Assembly: GCF_947626835.1 (NCBI RefSeq)
Contig: NZ_CANQTS010000006.1
Span: 37,682-101,681 of the forward strand
Direction of reading: 5' to 3'
DNA from: an uncultured Acinetobacter sp.
GTDB lineage: Bacteria > Pseudomonadota > Gammaproteobacteria > Pseudomonadales > Moraxellaceae
Length of the DNA stretch: 64,000 bases
In this document: in pieces, positions 18,967 to 27,958 of the stretch
Numbering within the stretch: the stretch's first letter is position 1
How the letters are laid out: every line of letters starts with the position of its first letter
Translations under genes and position numbers: made by a program
Notes under the pieces: model-generated
Seen by the model: only the letters and a program-made list of their open reading frames with translations
Databases searched by the model: none
Told to the model about the DNA's origin: nothing

Positions 18967-20676
18967 ATGAAGCCAAATGATGTTGTTGCGTCTTTGCCGA
19001 ATACCACTGCCTCAGTCGATGCTGCGCAGCAAGAACAACAGCCGGGCTTAGACTTTGTTCGTCAAATCATTACTGACGATTTAGCCGAGGGTCGTACCCA
19101 AAAGGTATTGACGCGTTTTCCACCAGAGCCAAACGGCTATTTACATATCGGACATGTAAAAGCAATTTGTTTAAACTTTGGAATTGCCGAAGAATTTAAT
19201 GGTGCATGTAACTTACGTTTTGATGACACCAACCCAGATGCTGAAGAACAAGAATATGTAGATGGTATTGCCAACGATGTAAAATGGTTAGGCTTTAATT
19301 GGGATGGCGCGCCGCGTTATGCATCAAGCTACTTTGACCAATTGTACACATGGGCTGTACAGCTTATTCAACAAGGCGATGCTTACGTTGATTTACAAAG
19401 CCCAGAAGAAATTAAATTAAACCGCGGTAACTTTATTGAGCCGGGTAAAAACTCACCACAACGCGATGCGACGGTTGAAGAAAACCTTGAGCGCTTTGAA
19501 AAAATGCGCAGTGGTGAATATGCAGAAGGTCAAGCGGTACTGCGTGCTAAAATTGATATGATATCGCCAAATGTGCATATGCGTGACCCAATTTTGTATC
19601 GCATTTTACACTCAAGTCATCACCAAACTGGTGATACTTGGAAAATCTACCCAATGTATGACTATGCGCATCCATTGTCTGATGCCATTGAAGGCATTAC
19701 CCATTCATTATGTACTTTAGAATTTGTTGATCATCGTCCATTTTATGACTGGGTGATTGCAAAAGTTCAATCAAAAAGCGTACCGCGTCAATACGAATCG
19801 AGCCGTCTAAACGTCGATTACACTATTACCTCGAAACGTAAACTACGTAAATTGGTTGAAGGTGGCTTTGTGAATGGTTGGGATGACCCACGTATGCCAA
19901 CTGTTGTGGGTATGCGTCGCCGTGGCTTTACCCCTGAAGGTTTACGTGATTTCTGTAAGCGTGTAGGTGTGACCAAAGTCGATGGCAGTATTGTTGACGT
20001 CGCCATGCTTGAATTCTGTATTCGTCAATCTTTAGAAAATACGGCAAGTCGTGGTATGGCGGTATTAAATCCTCTTAAAGTCACTTTAACCAACTTGCCA
20101 GAAGCGCTTGATTTGGTGCATGCACGTCATCCTAACGTGGATATGGGTGAACGTATCATTCCATTGACACAAGACATCTTTATTGATCGTAAAGACTTTG
20201 AAGAAATTGCACCCAAAGGCTTTAAACGTTTAATTCCGGGTGGTGAAGTGCGTTTACGTCATGCTTACGTGATTAAATGCGATGACGTGATTAAAGATGA
20301 AAATGGCGAAGTGGTTGAGCTAAAATGTTCAATTGACCCTGCAACTTTAGGTAAAAACCCTGAAGGTCGTAAGGTAAAAGGCGTGATTCATTGGGTATCT
20401 GCAAGCAAAGGTGTACCTGCTGAAGTGCGTATTTATGATCGTTTATTTAATGAAGCCGATCCAGAGGTCGGAGATGATTTCTTAGCGAACTTAAATCCAG
20501 ATTCATTGCAAGTACTTCAAGCGATTGTAGAGCCTGCATTAGCACAAGCTCAACCAGAAGATCGTTTCCAATTTGAACGTGAAGGTTATTTCGTTGCAGA
20601 TCAACATGATTACACTGCTGAAAAGCCCGTGTTTAACCGTATCTTAGATTTAAAAGACAGCTTTAAACCAAAGTGA
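18967..20676 (+). CDS. glnS: Glutaminyl-tRNA synthetase
   Basis: Class I synthetase that charges tRNA-Gln. The protein is 569 residues and complete. The HIGH motif is in [16 protein letters not shown]. The KMSKS equivalent reads ITSKRKL, and the catalytic fold is followed by the anticodon-binding barrels. The N-terminal 40 residues are an extension before [16 protein letters not shown] lies one codon before the ATG chosen; either could serve and neither has a good ribosome site. Monocistronic, with two hairpins after the stop. Confidence 0.97.
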   Translation: MKPNDVVASLPNTTASVDAAQQEQQPGLDFVRQIITDDLAEGRTQKVLTRFPPEPNGYLHIGHVKAICLNFGIAEEFNGACNLRFDDTNPDAEEQEYVDGIANDVKWLGFNWDGAPRYASSYFDQLYTWAVQLIQQGDAYVDLQSPEEIKLNRGNFIEPGKNSPQRDATVEENLERFEKMRSGEYAEGQAVLRAKIDMISPNVHMRDPILYRILHSSHHQTGDTWKIYPMYDYAHPLSDAIEGITHSLCTLEFVDHRPFYDWVIAKVQSKSVPRQYESSRLNVDYTITSKRKLRKLVEGGFVNGWDDPRMPTVVGMRRRGFTPEGLRDFCKRVGVTKVDGSIVDVAMLEFCIRQSLENTASRGMAVLNPLKVTLTNLPEALDLVHARHPNVDMGERIIPLTQDIFIDRKDFEEIAPKGFKRLIPGGEVRLRHAYVIKCDDVIKDENGEVVELKCSIDPATLGKNPEGRKVKGVIHWVSASKGVPAEVRIYDRLFNEADPEVGDDFLANLNPDSLQVLQAIVEPALAQAQPEDRFQFEREGYFVADQHDYTAEKPVFNRILDLKDSFKPK

Positions 20677-20709
20677 GGATAAAACCAAGCATAGTTTTGT
20701 CCCAATGCA

Positions 20710-20770
20710 ATTGCTCAAATGTCACTTGAGCAATCAGTTTAAAAGCTCAACTTTGGTTGGGCTTTTTTTT
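20710..20770 (+). terminator. Double hairpin terminator after glnS
   Basis: First a 9-bp perfect hairpin (ATTGCTCAA / TTGAGCAAT, 7-nt loop), then the true terminator: AGCTCAAC / GTTGGGCT with loop TTTG and eight T residues. Confidence 0.85.
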
Positions 20771-21037
20771 AAGGCTAGTGTTTATCTTTAACCATGAGTA
20801 GGTGAGGGCAATTGGTATCTTTTTACAGCTTATGAGTCTTGATGGAGCTTGAATCCAATCACTTTATCTACGTCCTATTTATCAATTGGCTTGCTGACCA
20901 AGGTTATTAAATCAAACATGTACGACTTTGGTCGCTAAATGAGCAATACAATTGACTTGAGGTTAAAAATCACGCATATTTTAGATGAAATATTATTGTA
21001 AGTTTCTCGTAACCCCACCACGGTGGGGCTTTTTTTT
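20771..21037 (+). ncRNA. Possible short RNA locus: promoter-like pair plus an unclaimed terminator
   Basis: This gap has no convincing coding frame. It holds TTGACT at 20952-20957 with a CATATT/ATATTT box 17-18 bases on. A strong terminator (CCCCAC / GTGGGG, loop CACG, then eight T residues) sits at 21014-21037. On the plus strand no gene ends between the glnS terminator and this one. A short transcript of about 50 nt is possible; a back-up terminator for glnS, or a terminator facing the convergent LRAT-like gene, are the alternatives. Confidence 0.3.
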
Positions 21038-21542
21038 ATTTTAGATGGTGTAATTGCTTGGCTTTATCACGTAATTTCTTCTTAATATAAAACACCAAAG
21101 CAAAACAAGTGGTGGTAATGGTCAGCAGCATCCCATTCATATAACTTAAAATAGAGCTGATATAACCAATCGTGGTTAAACGATGCATCATGGCAAAGAC
21201 TTGCGGACTACTTTCAACTCCAGTAATGGCCCAAGTACATAAATGCTCGCAATTATTAACAATTAAATGGTAGTTATTTTCGTGCATACGCGAGCGCATA
21301 CGACGTACCACTTTACGACCTTGGTATTTAGGCTGTAAGTACGTGTGTACATCAATGGTTTTACCACGGCTAAATTTTTGCAAGCTGGTAACTTCAATCG
21401 GATGCTTTTTGAAAAGATGCGCAAAACCTGAATAATGAATGACGCGACCGCGACCAGCATAAATACCATGGTGCGAATAGCCTAAGTGTTTGACCACTAA
21501 ATGTGCACCTAGAGGAAAACGAATTTTAACGCGTTGCTGCAT
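21036..21542 (-). CDS. LRAT-like (NC-domain) protein with C-terminal membrane helix
   Basis: Protein of 168 residues. The permuted papain-like LRAT fold is marked by HHGIYAGRGRVIHY (catalytic His near residue 25) and by NNCEHLCTW (catalytic Cys) near residue 98. A hydrophobic stretch at about 130-150 may anchor it, and it ends in a basic tail. LRAT-type proteins are thiol acyltransferases or phospholipases; the bacterial substrate is unknown. I take the ATG rather than a TTG two codons upstream. Stands alone on the minus strand, just downstream of the tus operon. Confidence 0.82.
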   Translation of the reverse strand: MQQRVKIRFPLGAHLVVKHLGYSHHGIYAGRGRVIHYSGFAHLFKKHPIEVTSLQKFSRGKTIDVHTYLQPKYQGRKVVRRMRSRMHENNYHLIVNNCEHLCTWAITGVESSPQVFAMMHRLTTIGYISSILSYMNGMLLTITTTCFALVFYIKKKLRDKAKQLHHLK

Positions 21543-21621
21543 GCTCAACTAAAGAAAAAGCCAAATAACCCATTAAGTTTAAGCCAATGCTTAGAATTAA
21601 ACGACACAAATTGTAAATATT

Positions 21622-21651
21622 GTGAAATCAGCCAAACCTGTGCTTGGCTGA
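21622..21651 (-). terminator. Terminator after the tus operon
   Basis: Nine-bp perfect stem ATCAGCCAA / TTGGCTGAT with an 8-nt loop, TTT on the minus-strand side, directly below the tusE stop. Confidence 0.7.
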
Positions 21652-21657
21652 TGTTAA

Positions 21658-21969
21658 TTACAAACAATTGGCAGGTTTTGGCACACCGGCTAAACGACTT
21701 AAATGACGTGCAACCAAACCTGTATTAAAACGTGCTTGTAACACAGCGTTATCAATATCTGCACTGACTGTTTTCATCAAAAATTTGATTAAAGGTCGCG
21801 TTGCAGGGGAGTGCCCAAATTGCTGGTAAAAAGCACGTACTGCATGTAATACTGCAAAGTGCCATTCGGTTAACTCAAGCTCAAGGCTTTGCGCCAATTG
21901 TTGGGCCACCTCTTCATTCCAAAGGGTATAGTCGACTAAATGACCATCTTGATCTAACGCTAAACTCAT
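21658..21969 (-). CDS. tusE: Sulfurtransferase TusE (DsrC family)
   Basis: Last carrier of the Tus sulfur relay, which takes persulfide from TusBCD and hands it to MnmA for 2-thiouridine in the tRNA wobble position. The protein is 103 residues with the DsrC pattern: LTEWHFAVLHAVRAFYQQFGHSPATRPLIKFL, and the penultimate catalytic Cys in PKPANCL (Cys102). AGAGGATATT is the ribosome site. Fourth gene of tusDCBE, ten bases after tusB. Confidence 0.95.
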   Translation of the reverse strand: MSLALDQDGHLVDYTLWNEEVAQQLAQSLELELTEWHFAVLHAVRAFYQQFGHSPATRPLIKFLMKTVSADIDNAVLQARFNTGLVARHLSRLAGVPKPANCL

Positions 21970-21979
21970 AATATCCTCT

Positions 21980-22252
21980 TTATTGCAACCGCATACAACG
22001 TGAATAGCTTAAAGTTAAATCGGCAAAATCTGCATAAGACAACACCTGTATGTGGCTTGGAACACTGACTAACATGCCTGTATCTGCGTCTAAGATCGCA
22101 CAGCGATAATCCTGACAGTATAAATCTGCATGCAGCACCGCATCTCCCATCAACACGACACAATCACCATGTTGATACACTTGATTAATGTATTGCATCA
22201 TGTGAGGGGTTGCGTGATAAGAAGATTGTACTAAATAAAGACAATTTGACAT
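21980..22252 (-). CDS. tusB: Sulfur relay protein TusB (DsrH family)
   Basis: Small subunit of the TusBCD hexamer in cytosolic sulfur transfer to tRNA, 90 residues. DsrH-type features are the N-terminal CLYLVQSSYHATP, then GDCVVLMGDAVL and a Tyr-rich end. Position between tusC and tusE and the size support the call more than any single motif. An AAAGGGATAGGAA ribosome site lies before the ATG. Confidence 0.85.
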   Translation of the reverse strand: MSNCLYLVQSSYHATPHMMQYINQVYQHGDCVVLMGDAVLHADLYCQDYRCAILDADTGMLVSVPSHIQVLSYADFADLTLSYSRCMRLQ

Positions 22253-22268
22253 TTCCTATCCCTTTCCC

Positions 22269-22619
22269 TTACCAATATAAGACATGATTAAATTTAGATA
22301 AAAAATCAGAATTAAAATCAATCATTTCAATATCTTGATTGCTCTTTTCTACAAAAGCATGATGAGCATGCTTGCGTTCAATCAAAATCGGGGTGAGATC
22401 ATAAAATTCAAAGCTATCGACCATATTTGATGCCACTTTAAAAGCATGTTTGAGCGTATCAAACGCTACATCACTTTGTAATAAACTTAACGCCGCATCT
22501 TGCAATAAAACCTTTACTTCACAACCAAAGGTGGCCAATACCATGGTGGCCGATAAGCTTTCATGGACTTGCAAGCTGCTTAAATTGGCATGGCTTAAAA
22601 TAACCAATACAGATTTCAC
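22269..22619 (-). CDS. tusC: Sulfur relay protein TusC (DsrF family)
   Basis: DsrE/F-fold subunit of TusBCD, 116 residues. The N-terminus SVLVILSHANLSS, the ESLSATMVLATFGCEVKVLLQDAAL helix-strand block and DLTPILIERK match the family. No catalytic Cys is needed in TusC. The start is GTG with AAGG about eight bases upstream. Lies between tusD and tusB in the usual order. Confidence 0.87.
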   Translation of the reverse strand: MKSVLVILSHANLSSLQVHESLSATMVLATFGCEVKVLLQDAALSLLQSDVAFDTLKHAFKVASNMVDSFEFYDLTPILIERKHAHHAFVEKSNQDIEMIDFNSDFLSKFNHVLYW

Positions 22620-22663
22620 ACAATTTACCTTTTTAAACGCAACAATGTTGCAAATATAACCAC

Positions 22664-23032
22664 TTAGAATTGAATAATACGTACAGCTTCTTGAACAGCA
22701 TCGGCAAGCTCACCTAAGCCCACCAGCTCAAATTGTGCTGCAAGATTGTGATGATCAAGTTGATGACGCTTGGCATTTTCAGCATCAGTAATGCCACGCG
22801 CTAAAGCTGCACTGACACATACCGGCAAACGAATGCCAAGCCTTTGCCATGCATGGCTTAAATTGCGTTGATCATCCGGTTGCCATTGTAGGCGATTGGC
22901 CACATAGACACCATCTTGATAAAAAAAGACGCGAAATGGCTGTTTTTTCGCCTGTAACGCTTCGGCAAGACCCAAAGCGTGCCAAGCATGAATGCTGCTT
23001 GGTGCGGAGGTAATCAGTAATAGAGTAGACAT
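22664..23032 (-). CDS. tusD: Sulfurtransferase TusD (DsrE family)
   Basis: Catalytic subunit of TusBCD, 122 residues; receives persulfide from TusA and passes it on. The key element is RVFFYQDGVYVAN followed by LPVCVSAALARG, where Cys72 is the sulfur carrier. First gene of the operon and divergent from the GalE-like gene across only 57 bases, so the two promoters must overlap or lie back to back. tusA is not in the window. Confidence 0.92.
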   Translation of the reverse strand: MSTLLLITSAPSSIHAWHALGLAEALQAKKQPFRVFFYQDGVYVANRLQWQPDDQRNLSHAWQRLGIRLPVCVSAALARGITDAENAKRHQLDHHNLAAQFELVGLGELADAVQEAVRIIQF

Positions 23033-23089
23033 GGTATTTCATGGTCCTCAACAGGACCTTAGACTTCATAATGATAAGGGTAGTATACA

Positions 23090-24097
23090 ATGATTCTCGT
23101 CACGGGTGGTTTAGGCTTTATTGGCTCTCACATTGCGTTAAGCCTCATGGCACAAGGCCAAGAAGTGGTCATTGTGGATAATCTTTCCAACGCCAATGTA
23201 CAAATTTTACAACGCCTTGAGTATAGCTCAGGCATGTTTGTGCCTTTTGTAAAGTTAGATATTCGAAATACGCCGGCCTTAAATAAAGTTTTTGAACAGT
23301 ACTCGATTGATGCTGTTGTGCATTGTGCAGGGTTTAAATCTATTCACGAATCGGCGCTCAAACCACTAGAATATTACAACGACAATATTAGTGGCATTAT
23401 GAGTTTATTACGTTCTATGCAACGCACAGGTGTGCGTCATTTGGTGCATCTGTCGAGTCTTGCTGTATATGGTCTGTCAAGTTTAGAACTTAATGAACAA
23501 CAAGCCATACAGTATAACTATCCAAACCCGTATATTAAATCACAGCAAATGATGGAACAGATCATTCAGGACACCTTTGCGACCGATAACGAATGGAAGA
23601 TCGCGATCTTGCGGCTTGCCAACATTGGCGGTGCATTTGGTAATGGGATTTTAGGTGAGATGATAGCACCACTGCCAAAAAATATTTTGCCGCTTGCTTT
23701 ACAGGTCGCAGCACAACAGCGTGATGTAGTGGAGTTGCGCCAAGATGCAGCAACGCCAGATCATACCGCACAGCGTAGTTTTTTACATGTGATGGATGCA
23801 TCTCGTGCCGTGATTGCCAGTTTAACGTGGTTGTTTCAACAGCAGAATGTATGTGAGGCTTTTGATATTGCAGGTGAGGTGATTTCTATGCAGCAATTGG
23901 TGGCAAAAATTGCACAGGTCACCGAAAAACCCATTGCAACGCAAGCTGCCATCGCCATGGATACGCTAGAGCCTGCTCAATTGGGCAGTCAATCCAATAA
24001 AGCCCAACAAATGTTACATTGGCAGCCACAGCATGATCTAGACAAAATGATTTTAGACCAATGGTTGTTTTATCAAAATGTCCTACAGGGACAATAA
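23090..24097 (+). CDS. GalE-like NAD-dependent epimerase with altered YxxxK motif
   Basis: Extended short-chain dehydrogenase/reductase of 335 residues, similar over its length to UDP-glucose 4-epimerase: ILVTGGLGFIGSHIA (NAD loop), VDNLSNAN, DAVVHCAGFKSIHES, HLSSLAVYG, ILRLANIGGAFG. The catalytic Tyr is Y148, but the Lys four residues on is Gln152 (NPYIKSQQMMEQ; canonical YGKSK). The region near the catalytic Ser also differs (LSSLAVYG). It may be a weak or repurposed enzyme, so I give no gene symbol. Divergent from tusD; the downstream terminator is not obvious. Confidence 0.82.
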   Translation: MILVTGGLGFIGSHIALSLMAQGQEVVIVDNLSNANVQILQRLEYSSGMFVPFVKLDIRNTPALNKVFEQYSIDAVVHCAGFKSIHESALKPLEYYNDNISGIMSLLRSMQRTGVRHLVHLSSLAVYGLSSLELNEQQAIQYNYPNPYIKSQQMMEQIIQDTFATDNEWKIAILRLANIGGAFGNGILGEMIAPLPKNILPLALQVAAQQRDVVELRQDAATPDHTAQRSFLHVMDASRAVIASLTWLFQQQNVCEAFDIAGEVISMQQLVAKIAQVTEKPIATQAAIAMDTLEPAQLGSQSNKAQQMLHWQPQHDLDKMILDQWLFYQNVLQGQ

Positions 24098-24209
24098 TGT
24101 AAATAGTTATCATTTACTTATTGCTACGAGTGAATTAAGCTACTGAGCTCCAGCCATAGCATGTCGATGTGTGCTAAAGCCAATAACTGTATAAAAATAG
24201 AGGTGAGAC

Positions 24210-25604
24210 ATGTCAACACGTATTGAACATGACACAATGGGTGAAGTGGCAGTACCAGGTGAAGCATTGTGGGGTGCACAGACCCAACGCAGTCTACAAA
24301 ACTTTAAAATCGGTCATGAACGCTTACCTCGTGCCATGATTCGTGCCATGGGCTTGGTTAAAAAGGCAGCAGCAACAACCAATGCCAATTTGCAACAACT
24401 TCCTCAGCATTTGGCAAATTACATTGTCGAAGCAGCTGATGAAGTGATTGAGGGGCAATGGGACAGTCAATTTCCTTTGGTGGTGTGGCAAACAGGTTCT
24501 GGTACACAAAGCAATATGAATTGTAATGAAGTGATTGCCAATATTGCCAACCAAAAACTCGGGCATGCTTTAGGTGCTCAACAGCCGGTGCATCCGAATG
24601 ACCATGTGAATCGTGCTCAATCTACCAATGATTCTTTTCCAACAGCAATTCATGTAGCAGCCAGTCTACAAATACATGAACTTTTGATTCCTGCCGTTAA
24701 CGCACTACGTACAACTTTACATAGCAAAGCGCAACAGTTTAATCAGATTGTGAAAATTGGTCGTACCCATTTGCAAGATGCCACCCCATTAACTTTGGGG
24801 TAAGAATTTAGTGGTTATGTATCGCAACTTGATCATGCTTTAAAACGTTTGGATCATGCTTTAGAAGGTCTATATGAATTGCCATTGGGTGGAACTGCTG
24901 TAGGGACAGGCTTAAATGCCCATCCTGATTATGCCCATCAAGCAGCAACGCAATTGGCACAGTTAACTGGTTTGCCATTTGTGACTGCTGCAAACAAATT
25001 TGAAGCTTTAGCTGCGCGTGATGCTGCGGTGTTTGCCTCAGGTGCTTTAAAAACGCTAGCGGTAAGTTTAAATAAAATTGCCAATGATATTCGTTGGTTA
25101 GCAAGTGGGCCGCGCTGTGGTTTTGGGGAAATTTCGATTCCTGAAAATGAGCCGGGTTCAAGTATTATGCCGGGTAAAGTGAATCCTACGCAAAGTGAAG
25201 CCATGACTATGGTGGTGGCACAGGTACTGGGTAATGACACCACGATTAACGTGGCAGGTGCATCGGGTAATTTTGAACTCAATGTGTTTATGCCGGTCAT
25301 TGCTTATAACCTTTTACAATCCATTCAGTTATTAGGTGATGCCTGTAATAGTTTTAATCAGCATTGCGCCGTGGGGATTGAACCCAATCGTGAAAAAATT
25401 GATTATTTCTTGCATAATTCATTAATGTTGGTCACTGCATTAAATCCAGTCATTGGTTATGAAAATGCTGCAAAAGTGGCAAAAACGGCTTATAAAGAGG
25501 GGAAAACCTTAAAACAAGTCGCAGTTGAGCTAAACTTGGTGACAGAAGCACAGTTTGATGCAGTGGTTAAACCTGAACAGATGATTGCACCTAAGGTTAA
25601 ATAA
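24210..25604 (+). pseudogene. fumC: Class II fumarase fumC interrupted by one in-frame TAA
   Basis: Would be a 464-residue class II fumarase (fumarate to malate, TCA cycle). Both halves are in the same frame. The only defect is TAA at 24801-24803, in [17 protein letters not shown], where the family has Gln (CAA), so a single C-to-T change explains it. The upstream piece (197 residues) ends right after the GRTHLQDA substrate loop. The [11 protein letters not shown] catalytic loop lies downstream, so the short product cannot be active alone. No ATG with a ribosome site follows the stop closely. A good AGGTGAG site precedes the gene and a terminator follows. A sequencing error is possible. Confidence 0.9.
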
Positions 25605-25620
25605 TGAAGTAAGTTTAAAA

Positions 25621-25649
25621 AAAAGCCTGTAAACATGTAGGCTTTTTTT
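25621..25649 (+). terminator. Terminator after fumC
   Basis: Stem AAAAGCCT / AGGCTTTT with a loop of about ten bases and a seven-T tract. Confidence 0.8.
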
Positions 25650-25886
25650 ATTGAATCTTGGGGTTGGGTTTAGATGTGCTAAACAAGGTTAAGAAAATTG
25701 CACTTAAACCAAAAACAGAGTATTAAATTGTGATTTTTTAAACCAATTGAAACTGCCTGAGTTAAAACGATTGAATAAGCTCTGATACTTGCTAAAATAC
25801 CTGTTGATTTTTATGGCTGTGAACTTTCAACTTCAATATCTATATTAAGTTTATGAAAAACAGCATCTTACTTACAGGTTCTCTCA

Positions 25887-26378
25887 ATGCTTTCTATTTA
25901 TTTAACAGATGTTCGAAAACAGGTGCAATTTAAGGATTATCCGGGTGAACATCCTGTTAAATTTATTCTTAATTTTAAAAAAATATTTCCAAGCGTCATG
26001 GAATTGATTTTGCCTGTATTGCCAGAGAGTGAAGACTTAGAAGAAATGACTTGGGAATCTACAACGCAAGACTTTGAAATCTTTAAGTTATTACTGACGG
26101 GGTGGGGTGTGGTTGAATTACGTTTAAGTGCTATTGCACAGTTTAAAAATAAAAATTTTGCTGATCAATTGGTAAAAAACGCGCAACAACAACGTAAACA
26201 ATGGTCACACAAAAATCAGAAGCTTTCGAACATGCAACTTGATTATTTATTGCTGCATCATATTCATACTTTGATTGATGCAGAGTTGGTTGAATTGGGT
26301 GAAAAATTCTATTTACCTACTTTACGTGATCTTTGGAAGAATTATCTGCCCCAACCAGTACTGAATGCCCAATTTTAA
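25887..26378 (+). CDS. Hypothetical protein, 163 residues
   Basis: No family recognised. The protein is soluble, without signal peptide or membrane segment. It starts with a beta-like part (MLSIYLTDVRKQVQFKDYPG) and continues with Trp-containing helical stretches such as EEMTWESTTQDF and the basic region NAQQQRKQWSHKNQK. An ACAGG lies eight bases before the ATG, and a clear terminator follows, so it is a stand-alone transcription unit. Base composition matches its neighbours and does not suggest recent transfer. Confidence 0.7.
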   Translation: MLSIYLTDVRKQVQFKDYPGEHPVKFILNFKKIFPSVMELILPVLPESEDLEEMTWESTTQDFEIFKLLLTGWGVVELRLSAIAQFKNKNFADQLVKNAQQQRKQWSHKNQKLSNMQLDYLLLHHIHTLIDAELVELGEKFYLPTLRDLWKNYLPQPVLNAQF

Positions 26379-26388
26379 ATCAAAAAAG

Positions 26389-26412
26389 ATCCTCCCAAGT
26401 GGAGGATTTTTT
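26389..26412 (+). terminator. Terminator after the 163-residue protein gene
   Basis: Stem ATCCTCC / GGAGGAT, loop CAAGT, A-run before and six T residues after. Confidence 0.9.
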
Positions 26413-26530
26413 AGCATAAAAATTGCATTGTTTGTCATTTAAAACCACAAAACTTTAACGGTTGAGCTTAACGATTTTGTTACAATTGAGCCTTAAAATA
26501 CTTTATGCCCATCTATGTGAGGAAATTTAG

Positions 26531-27136
26531 ATGTCAAATCAGTTTTTACAACTTATTGAAAAACGTCGTAGTATTTATGCCATTGGTAAAAATGTTGAGC
26601 AAACGCCAACTTATTTAACTGATTTGATTCAAAATGCCATTAAACAAAGTCCATCATCATTTAACTCGCAATCTTCACGTGCGGTGATTTTATTTAACGC
26701 AGAACATGAAAAATTTTGGGATTTGGTGAAAGCGCAGTTAAAAGCTTATGCCAAAGATGCTGAAAGTGCAGCAAAAACTGATGCCAAAATAGATAGTTTT
26801 GCAGCAGGTCTGGGCACGGTTTTATTTTTTGAAGATCAAGAGGTGGTGGCAGGTTTACAAGCCAATTTCCCATCTTATGCAGATAATTTTCCTATTTGGT
26901 CAGAGCACTCTACGGCAATTGCGCAATTTGCCACATGGACAGCACTATCGATTGAAGGTCTAGGTGCATCTTTACAGCATTATAATCCGATTGTCGACCA
27001 ACAAGTTCATGCACAGTGGAATATCCCTGCCACATGGACACTGCGTGCTCAATTGGTCTTTGGTTCTGTTGAAGGCGAGCCTAAAGATAAAACCTATATG
27101 GACGACGCTGAGCGCTTTAAAGTATTTGGTGCTTAA
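26531..27136 (+). CDS. Nitroreductase-family oxidoreductase (Frm2/Hbn1-like)
   Basis: FMN-binding nitroreductase fold of 201 residues. Landmarks are EKRRSIYAIGKNV, IKQSPSSFNSQSSRAVILF, and the helix SEHSTAIAQFATWTALSIEGLGASLQHYNP. This set resembles the Frm2/Hbn1 subgroup of fungi and bacteria (fatty-acid repression/nitroreductase-related) more than NfsA or NfsB. The electron acceptor is unknown. A GAGGAAATTTAG ribosome site precedes the ATG; ends in a strong palindromic terminator. Confidence 0.88.
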   Translation: MSNQFLQLIEKRRSIYAIGKNVEQTPTYLTDLIQNAIKQSPSSFNSQSSRAVILFNAEHEKFWDLVKAQLKAYAKDAESAAKTDAKIDSFAAGLGTVLFFEDQEVVAGLQANFPSYADNFPIWSEHSTAIAQFATWTALSIEGLGASLQHYNPIVDQQVHAQWNIPATWTLRAQLVFGSVEGEPKDKTYMDDAERFKVFGA

Positions 27137-27139
27137 GCT

Positions 27140-27168
27140 AAAAAGCCTCGCGATCGCGAGGCTTTTTT
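27140..27168 (+). terminator. Terminator after the nitroreductase gene
   Basis: Perfect 12-bp stem AAAAAGCCTCGC / GCGAGGCTTTTT with loop GATC and a T-tract; can work in both directions. Confidence 0.92.
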
Positions 27169-27422
27169 AATGAGTTAAAAGCCATAGCGATTTGGTTGAA
27201 ATATAACTAGTACAATCATTGTATAAACAGGCATTTAAGTTAAAGAAATAAAATAAGATTAAAAATAAGACAATCAATTTGTAGGTTTATTGGTGAATAA
27301 AAAAGCAAAAAAAGCTTTTAAAATATGTTTTTATAATCTATATTAGGGTTATGTAAACTTTTGTATATTCGATATATCAAGAGTTTAGCAATCTTCTTAT
27401 CCGTTTGTGGTGGGATGCAGAA

Positions 27423-27839
27423 ATGCTAAGATGTGGTGGTTTACTCGTGGCGTTTGCCGCAGTGTTATTACAGTTAGCGGTACATTTACAACCGCTATTG
27501 CCAGAGCAGTATCGTGTTGCTCCGGCATGCCATGCTTTGACACATCGTCTGCTTACCCCAATCAACACGTATCCTCATACTGATCAATCTGATGAGTTTG
27601 ATTTTCAGCAGCTTCTGGCTTATCACCATGAACATGTTCATGATCTCAATAATCATCATTGCCAATATTGTACGGTGCACGCAGATACAGTATTGCCGTT
27701 AGACTTAAATGTCGATGAAGTAATTGATCGGATTCAAGTTCGTTATTTGGCATTTATTCAAAATAACAAGCAGATCTATTTTGCGCTGCAACGTCTTTTC
27801 CTCATGCCACAAGGTCGTGCGCCCCCACTTGCTCTGTAA
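27423..27839 (+). CDS. DUF2946-like membrane-tethered protein
   Basis: Protein of 138 residues. An N-terminal hydrophobic segment (GGLLVAFAAVLLQLAVHLQPLL) is followed by a His-rich region (YHHEHVHDLNNHHCQYC, with a CxxC) and a C-terminal PQGRAPPLAL. The CxxC after a hydrophobic start and the final RxPP are the DUF2946 pattern, a group often found near copper genes or cytochrome oxidases. Here the bd oxidase genes follow. The His/Cys region suggests metal binding, but this is inference. I use the internal ATG; a TTG six codons upstream is the only longer option. Confidence 0.65.
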   Translation: MLRCGGLLVAFAAVLLQLAVHLQPLLPEQYRVAPACHALTHRLLTPINTYPHTDQSDEFDFQQLLAYHHEHVHDLNNHHCQYCTVHADTVLPLDLNVDEVIDRIQVRYLAFIQNNKQIYFALQRLFLMPQGRAPPLAL

Positions 27840-27958
27840 CTTGAATTTTTTCTTTTAAGTTTTTACTGAGTAATTTACATGTCATTTTTTCAATTGTCCT
27901 GCATGTTGTGGGATGGGCAAAGCATTGCCAAAAATCAGCCAATGGGTGAGGTAGCAGC

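Noticed and set aside
19830..19850. Variant KMSKS (ITSKRKL) in GlnS as an unusual active site
   Set aside because: I recall the same TSKRKL form in other Pseudomonadales GlnRS, so it is not odd.
24801..24803. Stop-codon reassignment (TAA and TAG read as Gln) to explain the fumC and transposase breaks
   Set aside because: Other genes in the window end normally at TAA or TAG with terminators close behind, so simple nonsense mutations or errors are the better reading.
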